Assembly (NCBI GenBank): GCA_965178125.1
Contig: OZ237765.1
Location: 682,001 to 746,000 of the forward strand
Length of the DNA: 64,000 bases
From: Bilabrum cf. latius
Taxonomy: Eukaryota > Bigyra: Bicosoecida > Bigyra > Bicosoecida
Reading direction: 5' to 3'
The notes under the pieces were generated by a model. It did no database searches. It was not told the DNA's origin and worked only from the letters and a program-made list of their open reading frames with translations. Shown here in pieces: positions 35,351-48,100 of this stretch (position 1 is its first letter; each line of letters begins with the position of its first letter). The position numbers and the translations under genes were made by a program.

Positions 35351-38293
35351 TCACTCTTCCATGCCTTGCTATCCAGAGGCCCCGGCGCCCGACCCACCAT
35401 GGTCGCCTTCAAACATTTGCTAACTGAGCATCAGAGCCGCTTGCAAGTCAGCATCCACGTCGGCCTAGCCCTGCCCAATACTGGCCGCCATTGCCGCCTG
35501 CAGCTCCGGATCCCCCTGCGCCCCGCCTCCAGTTGCAGTGCTCGCAGCGAGCGCGGCCTGAAGCATCGCATCCGAGGCGTCACCCTGCCCTCCAACGCCC
35601 ATGCCCACGCCCCCTGCGGCCTCCCTGCTCGCGGCCAGAGCCGCCTGCAGCATGGCATCTTCCTCGTCCTAGCCCCCTGCCATGGCCGCACCCGCCCCCA
35701 TAGCCACCTACCCGCTCCCACCGCGGCCCCCCGCAGCAGCTGCCTGACTGGCTGCAAGGGCCGCCGCCAGCTCCTCCTCCTCCCTTTTCTGCGCGTCTAG
35801 CCGCGTCTGCTCAAGCAGCGCCGCCTGCGTCGCCTCCATGTCGCTCTGCTGGCGCACCCGATCCACCACTGAGCTCTCCAGCGTCGAGCCAGACCCCGCC
35901 CCCGCCGCGTCACAATCCACCGCACCAGTCCCCGCACCGGTGCCATCTGCCTGTGCCCCATGCCCAGGCCCAGCCGCATCCCCCAGCGAGGCCCTGATCG
36001 CCGCCTCAAGCGCGGCCTCGGATGCGCCGCTGCCGTCCCCGAACGCGGCCCCCTGCAGGTCGACCACCCCCGCCCCTTGTTCCCTCCCGTACGACTGCAG
36101 ACTCATGGCCAGCGCCAGTTCAAGCCCCTGACCCCGCTCGAAAGTCTCCCTGCTGGCCTGCAGCGCGATTCTCATGGCCTCGTCACCCGCCGTGGATCCC
36201 CCAGCGGCCCGCCTGGCTCCCATCCTGGCGACCTGCCGGATCATGGCGTCCTCTCTCTCGCCGGGGACGGTCCGAAGGTGACCCGCGGCCCAGTCCGATC
36301 CACGGATGGAGTCATAGTGACCCCCACCGAAGTAGCTCAGCCGGATCGGGACGTTTCTCGCAGGAACAGGGGCTGGAGCGGGTGCCGGGGCACCGCTTGC
36401 ACTACCACCTCCAGCCCCAGCACCAGCCCCAGCCCCAGCCCCAGCACCAGCACCCTCCGCCGGTCGCACGTCGGCATTGGGCCCCACGTCGGCATTGGGT
36501 CCACTCACGGCTGCAGCTGTCCCCGACCCGCCCGTGTCACCTGCCCGTCCGCTGGCCCCCTGTGATCCTGCCGCAGCTGCCGTTCCTCCGCTGGCCCCCT
36601 GTGATCCTGCCGCAGCTGCCGTCCCTCCGCTGGCACCAGCACCGGCACCAGCAGAATCCACCGTCGATACCACATGCTGCACAGCCTGCACGGCCGACGC
36701 GGACTCGTGGAAGGTCCGTGCGATCGTGGCGCCCTCCCTCTCGCTGTAGATGAACACCTCCGCGGATCGCCCGTACAGCTCGCACATGGCCTGCACCTCC
36801 GGGTCGTCCCCCCACGTCCCGTCCTTGGCCATCTCGTCCAGGTACGCGTCGATGCCCCCCTCATCGTCAGCGATGAACTCCGCAAACCACTCCCTCTAGC
36901 TCCGCATGTAGGCCACGCAGCGGGCACGCACCACCCCCTGCAGATCCTGGTCCCCGTACACCTGGTCCGCCACAGACCGGAACAAGCAGTTGCCGTCCCC
37001 CTCCATGGAGTAGAGCCCCAGCCCCCGTCGGTCCAGAGCCCGGATGAAGCGCATCCCCTGCTCCGATCCACTCGTCACACGGCGGTCGTCCTTCCTCCTG
37101 GCTCGAGCCCCGTCCATGGGCGGCTGCGGCTGTCGCTGCTGGTCGCCCGCCCCGATCTCGAGGAGGGCACCCCGGGGCGCGTCGGCGGCGTTCCGCAGCC
37201 CCATGGTGGGTGGCCTGAGGCTGTCCATGAGTCCCATCTCGCGCTGCATGCGGCGGGTGGGCCTGAATCCCTGTGCCTGCTTGCTGTACGCGCCGAACGG
37301 CTCTATCCTGGTGGACCCCACAGGCACCCACTCGTCATATTCTGCCTTGAAGCCTCTATAGTGCACCTTGATTTCGCCCGGCCTAGTCGCGACCACCTCC
37401 GCGGCTAGGTAGCACCTCTTGGTCGGATACTCGTCAAACACATCCACCCACGATTTCTTCTTGATCACGTGCCTGTTGTGACCCAGGAAGACGTGCGTGC
37501 CGGGGGGCGCCAGCCGGTTCGAGTCGATTGGGACCCACTCATCGAACTTGGCAGAGCTCCAGTAGGTGAAGTGCACCAGCACACGGCGGTTTTCCATGTC
37601 CACGAAGCGGATCATGCCCTGATGCCAGCAGCCGAACTTGTCCAGAACGTCTCTCCGGATCGGATTCGCGGGAAAGAACCTCCGCCGGCGGGCAGGCACC
37701 CCGCCCGAGGCATTCTCGCCGCCAGCTGCTGCCCCGTCCTCACCTTCGGGTGCGTCATCGTCGGCATCGCGCTTGCCCTCATTGTCCACGCCGCTTGGCC
37801 CACTATCTGCCGTACTATCACCAGCAGAGGCGGCGGCACTCGCTCTCACGGCGCCGTTCGCGTTCGCGTTCGCGTTCGCTGGCTGAGACTACTACCTGTT
37901 CGCAGGGGCCGTACCAACCGAGTTGCTCGTAACAGAGCCTCCCTATGCATTGCCACGTGCTTGCTGCAACGCCTAGGAACCGCCGGCGGGCTGGTTTTCT
38001 TGCATGTCGCCTGCGCCGGCGCTTCCTGTTGCGGAAGGCCAAGTGGCATCGCCAACCGCAGGGCCAGGGCCACCGGCACCAGCCGCAGCACCTGCAGCAA
38101 CCACAGGCGGTATGACTTCATGTGATTCAGACTCTGCACTTCCCACAGAGTCTCCATCATCGTGCATCGGGGCACTGCCCGCACTGTCCATTCCAGTCCC
38201 ACTCAATTCGTCGTTCAAGTCATCCTACCGTCTCGGCGGCGTTGCGTTGGGATCCAAGCCATAATCACCCAACGGATAGCCGTTCTCATCCAT
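35351..38293 (-). CDS. OTU deubiquitinase with tandem chromo-barrel domains and UIMs
   Basis: ATG at 38293, TGA at 35351-35353, 980 residues, about 11 TAGs. Two tudor-knot/chromo-barrel modules lie at residues about 201-265 (YWSSAKFDEWVPIDSNRL) and 277-336 (FKAEYDEWVPVGSTRI). The OTU catalytic Asp and Cys are in GDGNCLFRSVADQVYGDQ (about D433, C436) and the His in GGGHYDSIRG (about H659). An Ala/Gly-rich insertion of roughly 110 residues separates the OTU helices from the His strand. The C-terminus carries a series of ubiquitin-interacting-motif-like helices (LQAALAASREA, LQAAMAAS, DLQAALMLS). The layout suggests a chromatin-bound ubiquitin protease reading methyl-lysine and ubiquitin (inference). 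One TAG lies in OTU helix YMRS-x-REWF. Confidence 0.88.
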
Positions 38294-38656
38294 CACTTGG
38301 TAACGTTTGTATTGGTGGCCTCGGCTTGCGTGCTGTTCTCGTCGTGTTTTGGTTGGCGCCGCGCATCATTTGTGCGGAACTTTGAACCAACCCCGAATCG
38401 AAATCCAAGATCGACGGTTGTGCAACAAGCGCGATTCTGTCGCAGCTGCCGGTTATTTAGCGCTGAGTTTAGCGATGCACATAGTTAATCGACTAAGAGG
38501 TCGAGTTCAGGGAGTCAGGTCTACAGAACGTTAGTGCGATTTGAATCAGCGCCCTGAGTAGTGATTGCAGGTGGGCATGATTTGTTCCAATCTCTTTCTA
38601 TTAATTGGTTTCATCCCTCTATTTGCGTCGTAGGATATTTTGGCGAGCCAGAGTTC
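38294..38656. other. Divergent intergenic region, possible 5' exon of the next gene
   Basis: Lies between the OTU gene (-) and the Cdt2-like gene (+). A good acceptor-like TTGCGTCGTAG at about 38622-38632 sits just upstream of the annotated start, so a short 5' exon may be hidden here; ATG 38474 is a candidate. I could not fix a donor in phase. Confidence 0.4.
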
Positions 38657-39518
38657 ATGCAGACCCGGGCAGACGAATGCCTGCTGCTGCCAGCATCCAC
38701 CTCTGGACCGGACGTCGCCATGGCGTGCCAGTTTTGCCCTGACCGGAGCAAGGCTGGACTGGCCGCGATCACGACAGCGAACGGAAGTCTTCTGGTTGTG
38801 CAATCGAATGCTACACGTGGCATTGCAGTGCAATTGCGAGCTACTCTCCAGGCCGGAGACGCCTCCAGGGCCTGCTGTTTCGTCCCCGGTTCGTGCGGCG
38901 CTTTGGTTGCTGCTGCAGCCGGGCGAGCTGCAGTCTTGGTCGATCTCGAGCGCAAGGTCGTAGCGCAGACGTTTTCAGTGTCGGGGTGCAGGCCGCGGTC
39001 CATGTGCATCAGGCCGGATCAGCCGAGCGTGCTGCACGTGGCGAGCAGCACTGGCGGGCTGGACACCTTCGACTGCAGGGTGCAGCCCGCACGAGGCACG
39101 CCTAGCAGCAGCAGCAGCAGCAGCAGCAGTGTGCCCAGCAGCAACGTCAATGGTATCGCTGCAGCCGCGCCCCCCAGCGTTGGCCCGGTCAGGACGATCA
39201 CTGGCCTGCACGCCGGCATCGAGAGTGGGTCCGCTGTCAGTGTGACGAGTGCTAGGGCAGCGCACCGGCGTAGAGCGAGGCTGCAGTACTAGCAGCATCC
39301 GCAGCAGCAGCAATAGCATCAGCCACTAGCTACAGCCACGGATTCGATGGGTGGCTCGCCGGTCCACGCCGGGGTGGGCCTAGTGAATGCAGGCTGCGAT
39401 TCGGATCCACGCTCGCCGCGACGCCGCACTCGTCACACACCAACGGCGCTTTCTCCCCACAGGGCGAGAGCAGCTGCCAGGCTTGCTTCCCTTGCCCCTG
39501 CCCGTGGCCAGACCTGCA

Positions 39519-39550
<32 letters not shown>

Positions 39551-41404
39551 CCTGGCTCTGCTTCCAGCACTCATGCCGGGGCTGGCACCGTGCTTGGGTC
39601 TTTCGTATCGCAAACAGAAGCAGTAGGTTCTGGGGTTGCAGAACAAGCGACTACTGGGCGAACACTGCACGGCACTGCGCCTGAGCTTGGATCGAATCGA
39701 CCGCAGCGATTGAATCTGGCCAGCAGCCCGCGAGCGTCAATCTTACACCAGCTGGCTAGGGGCATGCGCAAGCTCGCGGACTCCACCACCGGAGTCGGGC
39801 GCAGCCGGAGTCCGTCGCCTGCATTTCACGGTCGCGCGCGTTCCTCCTCCCCCTCCTACCGCGGGTCACCATACGTAGCATCGGGCAGCCCGAGTGCGAC
39901 CACTAGGGCGCTCAACGGGATCGTGGCGCCAGGGGGCAGCAGCAGGCTGTACACGTGCGGCTCCACGCTTGGCGCCGTGGCTGTGTGGGACGAGCGGATG
40001 TTCCGCAGGCGGAAAGTGGCGCCGCGCAGATCGGGCGGGGTTGGTTCTGATTCCAGATCGCGATGGGAGTCGGAACCACTCGGAGTGTTTCGGGCTTCGT
40101 CGCTGGCCCAGAGCATGGGCAAAGCGGCGAGTGGCAGGGCGCTGTGGGGCAGCCAGTGGTGCGAAGCGGCGGCAAAGGAGGAGGCAGGCGCACGCCTGTC
40201 TGCGGGTGCGTGTGGTACATCCGGCTTGGCCCTGTCAGCAGACGGGCGGGTGCTCTGCGTGGCGACCACCGCGGGAGTTGTGTTTTCTCTGCCCCCCAGG
40301 GCACTGGAAGGGGCCCCCCTGGGTCTGGCCGGCCGGCTTAGGATACAAGTGGGTGCCCCGAGCCGCAGCTATTACGGGTCGTGTGCCGTGTCCGCAGATG
40401 GGAGAACAGTCGTAGGGAGTGGTCTGCATGGATTTGCGTGCGTGTGGTCGGCGGGGCAAAGCAGATGGGATGCCACCGAGACTGCAGCTGGCGATGGGAT
40501 GGAAGGGTACCGGCAGGGGCAGCTAGGTTTGGCGCTGGCAGCTGCGGCGCTGGAATCGTTCGAAAGCAACGCAACCATGGCACGCAAGACGTTCCGTGGC
40601 GATGAATGGTACGATGTGGTAGCGGGAGCATGGGACGAGGGTCGTGCGCGAGGTGACTTGGGGGCAGGATGCGGGCTGGAGGAGACTGCAGATGCAATCG
40701 ACGTTGAGCTGCCGAGTCACGTGCTGCCAATGCCACGGCTGTCTCGGCATGGGGCTGGTTCTCTGCGGCACCCTTGGGCCTCGAGCAGCGCTAGACCACG
40801 TAGTGGTGGGGGGCGGGGCGGGGCGCAGTGGGATGGTTTGCCGCCATCTGACGTGCATGCTGCCGACGTGGTCGCGATATGTCCGGTGAGTGGCGATATT
40901 GCGGTGGGGGCAGACGATGGCGTATGGTCGATCTGGCGGACGGGACGCGGGGCCAGCTAGGTAGGCAGCGTGCATGCCTTGCCCTGGGAGCTCGAAAGCA
41001 GAGCTATGGCCGAAACCGCACCATCGGTAGCCGAGCAACACGATGTGAGTGGTGCGCAAGGACGGCTGCTGGCAGTCCGCGGTGTTGGCTACAAATGGGC
41101 AGGACGACGCAGTGCGCAACTGACTGGCTGTGTACCTCGGCGCGATCTTGCCAAAGATGCTGCTAGTGTCAGCGCGTGGGCTCGCTAGCTTGAGTTGTCT
41201 GTTCATCCACGGGCCCCGCTTGGGACCAGCAGCGGCAGTCGATCAGAGCAATGCAGTGGACTTACAGAGCAGCACGGCGGCGCCACTCGAGCTTCGGGGC
41301 CGATGGGTCTCCCTGGTGGTGCTGCGACGTCAATCGGTGCCGTTCATCTAGGTCAGAAGCGGGCCCGGCAGCAATATGGGTAGTGCTCGATAGAGCCCCA
41401 ATGA
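38657..41404 (+). CDS. Cdt2/DTL-like WD40 protein
   Basis: Best match is the Cdt2 family, substrate receptors of CRL4 ubiquitin ligase that control Cdt1 during replication. From ATG 38657 to TGA 41402-41404, 915 residues, five TAGs. Propeller strands at the N-terminus (ACQFCPDRSKAGLAAITTANG) continue after a Ser/Pro-rich insertion of about 250 residues. The C-terminal half has SYYGSCAVSADGRTVVGSG, then CVWSAG and DVVAICPVSGDIAVGADDG ending IWRTGRG, matching Cdt2 blades 6-7. TAG occurs inside a Gln run, where codons read TAC TAG CAG CAT then CAG CAG CAG CAA TAG CAT CAG. The 5' end is uncertain because the frame is open to about 38558 with an acceptor-like site between. Confidence 0.6.
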
Positions 41405-41627
41405 TCCTGGACAGAGTCAACTATGCAGTATTCGTTACAAAGCAGCAAAGCAGGCCAATGCCGACTTATAGACAGGCACAAAATGAGCAGCTAGTAGTCC
41501 GTACCAGCCCCTGCACTACCATCGGGATCCGGAGTGCGGACTCCCAGTCTGCGTTCCTGCCATAGCATCGGTGATTCAAGGACTAGTTGGCGCTTGGACA
41601 GAGGCAGCAAATTCAATACTCAAGTTC

Positions 41628-43019
41628 TCAGCGAGGGTGCGCCTTGCTTTCTCCGCCTCGGTGGGCCGGTGGGGCCGTGCCCAGGTGTTGTCCAGTCGCA
41701 GCTCCCTCGGCTTCGAATTCGGCATGACCGCTCGACGAGCCAGACGAGCTTCCTCGCTCGGAGCCCATTGGGTCCATCCTCTCGATGCGCCGGACGGGCC
41801 GGGTACTGCCTGGACCTGGGCGTCGGTCTCCAGGCGGTGCGCCGCCGTCCGGATCTTCGCCGCCTTCGCCGCCGGCGCCGCTCTCGCCGTGGCCAGCTGG
41901 CTCAGTGCCTCCACTGGCCCCACGGGCTTGACCGGCCCCGCTTCCAGCCTGTTGTTCATTCCTTGTAGTACTGACACCGGCAGCCGCCTCCTGCCCGGCC
42001 TGGTCACTTGACGAGGAACCTTCACCAGCCCCAGGTTTCCCCACCGGTTGTGATGCAGTATGCGAGCTTTGCGTTCGGCGGTGGGCAGGGTATATGACCC
42101 TCTCGATAACATGCATCGCGAGATCGGCATGGTGCCTTGCGGCGGCAGTGTGCAAGTATACGCCGTCGCCTGGCTCGCTTGGCCCTGGTGGGGCAGCGCT
42201 TCCGAGCATGCCGCCTGTAGCAGCGCCACCGGAAGCTGCCTACGACTCTTCTGCTTTCGCTGCTAGAGATGTTTCAAGGCGATCAATCGACTTTTCTAGC
42301 TCATCTCTTATGAACCGAATCTCTTCAGGATTAATCTCTTGGATCAAGTGATATACTACTTGCTCCACCGGTGCTAATTCAGTACCAAGCAGTCTTGCTG
42401 CTTGATTCGGTACTGCTGGCGGAGAAAACACGGCCGTACTAGCAGCATTTACAAGAATTTGCACTCTTGCGGCATCTTGGACTGGCAAAGCGCATTGAGC
42501 TGATGCCTGATCTTGTTCGACAGCTACACCCAGGTATTGCAAAAGCTGGATTGGAAGGCTGTTCTCAATCGGGCTGTTACCTGCAGTCTTATAGATTTTC
42601 TGCAGCCCCACGCAGATTCCTGGAACTTGTCCAAGGCCTGCATTGTAGAGACTTGCTCAACTGACAACAGACGGGTTTTTTGGACGCCTACATCGGAACG
42701 AGGCGGAACGATCCATGGATGGATCGAGCACTTTCTTACCCTTCACTTCCATGCCAGCCTCCCACAGCGAGATGACTTGCGCTTGGAATGCGCCACTTGT
42801 AGGTCCAATCAACATTGCTCCGGGCTTCTCGGGCAAAGATACCTAGAATTGCCCCTCTGCAGTTTGGGAGATTTTTGCGGTTGGCTTGCCAGAATCCAGC
42901 GTTGGTCTGAAGTCAGTCTGCTGGTTGCGTGTACGCCGACCGTACCGAAGAACGGTGTTTATCCCATATGCGCAGTTGGCCGCCACGATAGCGAAGACAA
43001 GCCCAAGAAGCTTGCCCAT
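41628..43019 (-). CDS. Predicted secreted protein of unknown function
   Basis: Exons 43019-42740 and 42637-41628 (429 residues) with a 102-base intron starting GTAAGA and ending ATGCAG. TAGs at 42843-42845 and 42240-42242, stop TGA. A signal peptide MGKLLGLVFAIVAANCAYG opens the protein. The middle holds a helical stretch (IRFIRDELEKSIDRLETSL) and the C-terminal 180 residues are Gly/Ser/Glu-rich and probably disordered. No family recognised. Without the splice the N-terminal exon and the helical part are in different frames, which supports the intron model. Confidence 0.6.
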
Positions 43020-43493
43020 GGTCCAGCTACTTTCGTGCCGGCTCCACTTCGACGGACCGACGGAACGAATACGGACTTCGGAATTTCCGAAGATCGGAAA
43101 CAGCACCTTACATTGTTGCAGTTGCATCTGCCAAACGGGCGCTCGCAAGGGCGGTCCGGGAGGACTTTGCCAGCCTGGCTGTAGGGGCAGCCGAAAACAA
43201 CAACCTCGCCGTGGCGATCGCCAACGTCAAGGCAGGGTTGGCTCAGAACGGGCAGCAGGACGGGGTGCCGGCAGCGGGCGCCGGAGGGAACGTGAACGCT
43301 GACGCTCCCCAGGGGGAAATGGGTCCCCAGGGTGGAGCTTAGGTGGTTTAGGCCATTGCAGCTGAAGCGTGAAGTCTGGTAGGTCCCGGGCCCTCGTTCC
43401 AGATGTTTCTTCGTGATAGCGTGCGCTTTTGAGTTGAGTCCACAAAATATCAGATCCCCTGCATCTGAGTTGCATCCATCGGATACTCGTGCT
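43020..43493. promoter_or_regulatory. Divergent intergenic region
   Basis: Separates the secreted-protein gene (-) from the ankyrin-type gene (+). The first 300 bases are GC-rich and can be translated in places, but the ORFs there overlap on both strands and do not continue through TAG. The final 100 bases are AT-rich. Shared promoter function is inferred from position. Confidence 0.45.
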
Positions 43494-44881
43494 ATGGTAA
43501 ACCCCCTAGCTTTATTTCACGCTATTATGTGCCATGATTTCCCACCGGAAGATATGTTGTCTCTATTTTCGTCTCCTGTCGGAAGAGTGATAGCAACTAT
43601 TGCTGTGGAAAGGAAGTATCGAAGGCCCGGAAAGAGAAGCATTCCAGTTGGACGATACAAGGTGGAGGAAGTGCCTTACGGGTATAGGATGATTCATAGG
43701 TATACTAAGTATCTTGAATACGATAGAAGACCCGAATCGGATTATTTCGGCAAATATCGAGCTTTCATACTTGCTGAGTGGCTGTCGAAGATACCGGCAT
43801 AGACTTTGCTTGCGTTGCTGCAAGCTGGTAGCCCTCCAGAGTCATCAGATAGATTAATGTGGGGCCCTTTATCTGAACTTTATGTCCCAGCCGTGAGTTC
43901 GCACGCACTGGACCGAAAATATTGAGCTAGCCCAAATTTGTAGCCCAATTTTGTTCGAACGTATGGAATGCAGGATATCATGCAAAAGTACTTCTTCCCT
44001 ACTATTGGGCGCTGTATAGAGAAAAAATTGCCTGAGCATCTTGAACTTCTGCTATTCTGCAGCAAGGGCTCACTTGCACTATGCATGGAAGTGAGGCTCG
44101 TTGTTGTTATCCCTTGGCCCTTCGCAATGGATAAAACTGTCCCAACTCATGCCCGGCATGGTTTGTACACTGTGCGCAGCAACGTCGGGCCTGGCAAATC
44201 TACGCAATGTTCCCGGAGAATTCCCTTGTCCGCATGCCATGGGACATGCTGGTGCCGCTGCTTCACGCTGACGTGCCGTTCAGACCGATCATATACAACG
44301 AGTTCGGTAGACGAAGCTGGGTTGACTCATGGTTAAGGCTCATTGTTGGCGCATCAGCCAGCGATGCGGTTCTAATTGGAGCGAAAACGAGCGGCTGGCT
44401 TCCGCACATATTCAGGCGTGTTCACCCAGTGCGTCTGCGTGGTGTGCAGTACTACAATCCATACCGCAAGCGCATGCGGCATATTGTGCACTGGCGAAGG
44501 GCTGTTGCTGCTGAGAGAGACGCTGGGCTCGTCTTTAGGGCAGCTGCGGAGGGGAGGCCCATGGAGCTGGCCCGGAGGCTGAGACTTGGCCGGCTGGCTA
44601 AGGGTCACTTGAGGCCCGGTGCGGTCTCGTTGGTTCCGCCCGGCGGACCGCTCATGGTGACTCTAGCGGGGTGCAACGCCCTGACTGCTGCTTGTACAAT
44701 GGGCCATGGGGACTGCGTGGGCGTGCTGGCTAAGGGAATGTCGATTGATGCCGATGAGTACATCAAGGGGAGAGACCCAGCCGGGAGGGGCTGCTGGGAG
44801 GTGGCGGTAGGAACTGCCGTTGAAGCGCTGCGAGAGGTCAAGAAAGACCCATGGATGCTCTGCGGGGACCTTTCAGTCTGA
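43494..44881 (+). CDS. F-box/ankyrin-type protein with two introns
   Basis: Exons 43494-43892, 43974-44090 and 44180-44881, 405 residues, introns of 81 and 89 bases (GTGAGT...GCAG and GTGAGG...GCAG), both in phase 0. One TAG at 43800-43802, stop TGA. The N-terminus (FPPEDMLSLFSSPVGRVI) could be a degenerate F-box. The C-terminus has VFRAAAEGRPMELARRLRLG and an ankyrin-like LTAACTMGHGDCVGVLAKG, directly comparable with the gene at 33309-35084. Exon 3 alone looks like a complete ORF, but the spliced model brings in a frame-compatible N-terminus. Likely an adaptor protein; binding partner unknown. Confidence 0.72.
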
Positions 44882-45186
44882 TCGATGGACGCACTGGGTG
44901 ATTCGGGCCTAGCCAAATGTACCTAGATCCGGATGATCCAGCGACCGGATCCGCGTGACAGTTGTGCAAAGTGGCCGGAGCTTCCCATTGGTTGGGCCAG
45001 TGGTAGGCTAGACTATAATGATTTGAGGTGCATGGCATGCAACCCACCACTAGACTCTAGACTATCTAGTGTAGGTGGGACACACTCAATAATATCATCT
45101 TGTACAGTCCTATGAATCCATACTTAGACGCAGTAAGTAGGGGGCTAATCGGAAGCGGCACTGCCTTTCAGAAGAACTTGCAAACT
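44882..45186. other. Convergent intergenic region, no gene seen
   Basis: Both flanking genes end here. It contains an ACTAGACTCTAGACTATCTAGTG stretch near 45050-45070 made of overlapping CTAG palindromes, perhaps part of the 3' ends. Nothing coding is supported. Confidence 0.5.
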
Positions 45187-48100
45187 TCACCCCCTCCTCT
45201 GCAGGCGCACTAGCCGAGCCCCCGACGCCGGCTCCAGGGTGAAGGGCAGGTACTCGCCCTTGGCATACAACTCCAGGATGTCGTAGTAATTCCGGCTGAA
45301 CAGGTTGCCAGACTGGCCCAAGCCGATGATGATCCGGCTCTGCACCGCCGTGTTGCCCTCTTCCGACCCGCCAAAGTCGACGATCCCGCGGTACCCCGGC
45401 CCGTGGTCTGCGTGCATGGACTCGTCCTCGTGGGAGAAATCCTGCGCGTTGACGCAGAACCCGTCACCCCCGGACTCGAACACGCGGTTCGCCATGCAGG
45501 CCAGAGGAGACGCATCCGACCCGAGGATCTGGGCGGCGTACACGCCCACGTGCCTCTCGTCGTGCGACTTGAGGCCGGCGGGGTCACTCCTGGGCCCCTG
45601 CACGCCCCACCCGGGCACGGCACCGTCCCCGGACCCCCCGAACTCGCGGCCCACCTTGTCCATGGCCGCAGCTGCAAAGGCGCTGCAGGAATCGTACCCC
45701 ATCGCCCGGCACGCGGGATCGGTCCCCCCCGCGGTCCCGTCGCTCGTCAGCGCGTTGAAGAAATACTCGGCGTACCACCACGATAGAAAGTCCTGGTCCC
45801 ACTCGTCCGCGCCCAGCCGAGAGACCTCCCTGGCCCACTGGTTCACGATCGTTGCCTCCCTGGATCCCACCGGGCTGTGCCCGTCCCACCCCGCCACTCG
45901 CGCCTTGAGCTCCCGGCCGGCCCTGGTGGCAAACAGGTCGTCGGGCAGACGCGCGATGATCTCGCGGGCGAAGCGCCTGCCCCATAGCGAGGTCACGTCC
46001 GTTTGCAGCCCGGCCACCATGTCGGGCGTGATCTTGCGGCCCTCGGTGATCCACCCCTGGATCGTGTCGTGGATCCGCAGCGCTCTGTACCCGTCCCCGT
46101 GCCATCGGGCATTCTACTGCGGAAGGTTCGCGGCGGAGATCTTGTTGTTGGCCGTGGACGTGAATCCCTTGGGCGCGTTGAGGGTCCTCGGCATGTCTTC
46201 GAACGGGACAAACCCGGTCCAGTCGTACGACCCGTTACCGGGGACGGGGTACCCGCCGTCCACTCCGGGAGCTCGCTGCGGCATGAGGCACGGTGTCAGG
46301 TAGCCCGCGTCCCCCTCCCTAGACGCAAACACCCAGGACTGGCAGGGCCCCACGAAGGCGCTCTGCACCTCCATGAACTGCGCCCAGTTGCGCACCTGCG
46401 GCAGCTTGAAGACGATGGCGGCGGATATGTCCGAGGTTCCCCGCATGATGGCGGGCCAGCCCAGCGCCAGCGGCTCGCTGAAGCTGGACGTGTCCTCATC
46501 CAGCCCCAGGTCCTCCACCATGCTCTCGCCCCCGAACAGGAGCAGCCCTTTGTTCTCGTTGATGACCGGGCCGTAGATCGAGTCGCGCACATGGATGGTG
46601 ACGTCGCTGCCCCCGCTCACGCCGATCCTCTCCTCGATCATGTCGAACTCCAGGCTGTTCCCGTTGTGCATGTAGCGCCCGCCCTCAGGGTCGCTGGGGT
46701 CGAGCTGCAGCCGGAACACGTCCTGCACGTCGTTCAGGGAGGTGGTGACGCCCCACGCGGCATACTGCGTGCGGCCCAGCACCACCAGTGGCGCGCCGGG
46801 GATGCTCACGCCGGCAACGTCCAGGTCATCCGCGGCGTTGGTGGACTTGAGGTGCATCATCATCCAGATGACGGGCGCGTCAAGAGCGAGGTGGGGATCG
46901 TTGGCCAGGATCGGACCCCCCGACGCGGTGTGGTTGCCGTGGATCACCCAGTCATTGCTGGCGTGCTGCATGGACCGCAATATATGGCTCCGGGTGCTGC
47001 CCTCGCCCTTGCCCCCGGCCAGCACGTCTGCCAGCCGCGAGGCGCCCTCCTTACCTGAGCCGATGGCCATGATCTGACCAAGAATCTCACCCGCTGCGCG
47101 GCGCGCGTGCTGTGCAAATCGCGAGCGAAGGCTCGCCTCGGGCCCGGCGGACTCCCCTTGTTCCAACTCCCTCGCGCGAGCGGAGGCTGACCCTTGGCTG
47201 GCAGCGTCCGTCTGCACCACCCTGGGCTGGTAGGGGGTCGGGTCATCTCTCCGGGTCGCGCCACCCGTGGTGGGGACAGCCCCCAGGCCCCACTCGCCGT
47301 CGGCAAGGATCGTGGGAAAGGCGGTGTAGTTCCAGCTGGGAAAGAAGCGCGACGCGTTGGCCACAGACAGCCCCCTCCCCTCGACAAGCCTGAGCTGCCT
47401 CAGCTCCTCATCCGCATTTGCGGTCAGCTGGAAGTTGAGAGCCTGCTGCACGAGGAGGACGTCCCTGGGCTCCCAATGCTTGGGCTGCTGGCCAAGGAGG
47501 ATGTACTCGGGGGGCACGTGGTTGGCCTGGTCCAGGAAGGCGTTCACCCCATCGCAGTACGCGAGCAGCTGCTCGTGGATGGCGGGCTCCCGCGCCTGCA
47601 AGGTCACCACGTTACGCTCAGCCGCGCGGTTCAGCCCCAGCGTTCGGAACGCCTTGTCCACGTCCAGCATGTCCTCCCCGATGAGCTCCGAGAGCCGCCC
47701 CCCGATGGCCCTCCGCATCAGGTCCATCTGGGCGAATCGGTACTGCGCATGCACAGCCCCGAGGGAGAAGAACACGTCGTGCCTAGAGGACGCCTCGATG
47801 CGGAAGAAGCCCTTGCCGTCATTGTCCTTGTACAGGCTGGCATTGTCGTTGAGGCCCTTGAGGCGGATGCTCCGCTGGCCCTCGCTCTGGGCCTGCCCCG
47901 AGAGTGCGAGCAGCAGGCCTGCCAGCAGCCAGCTCGCCAGAAACACCAGGGCGAGCAAGGCAGCGAGGGAGGCGCGGCTGGTGCGACGTACGCACGTCAT
48001 GTCGTCTCCCGATTTTGCGAAGCACAGGGGAAACAAAGTGCAGTCCATTGAGGCCTCGCCGGGACTCTGCTGCGGGGCCGGCTGCTGCTCACTTCCGGCG

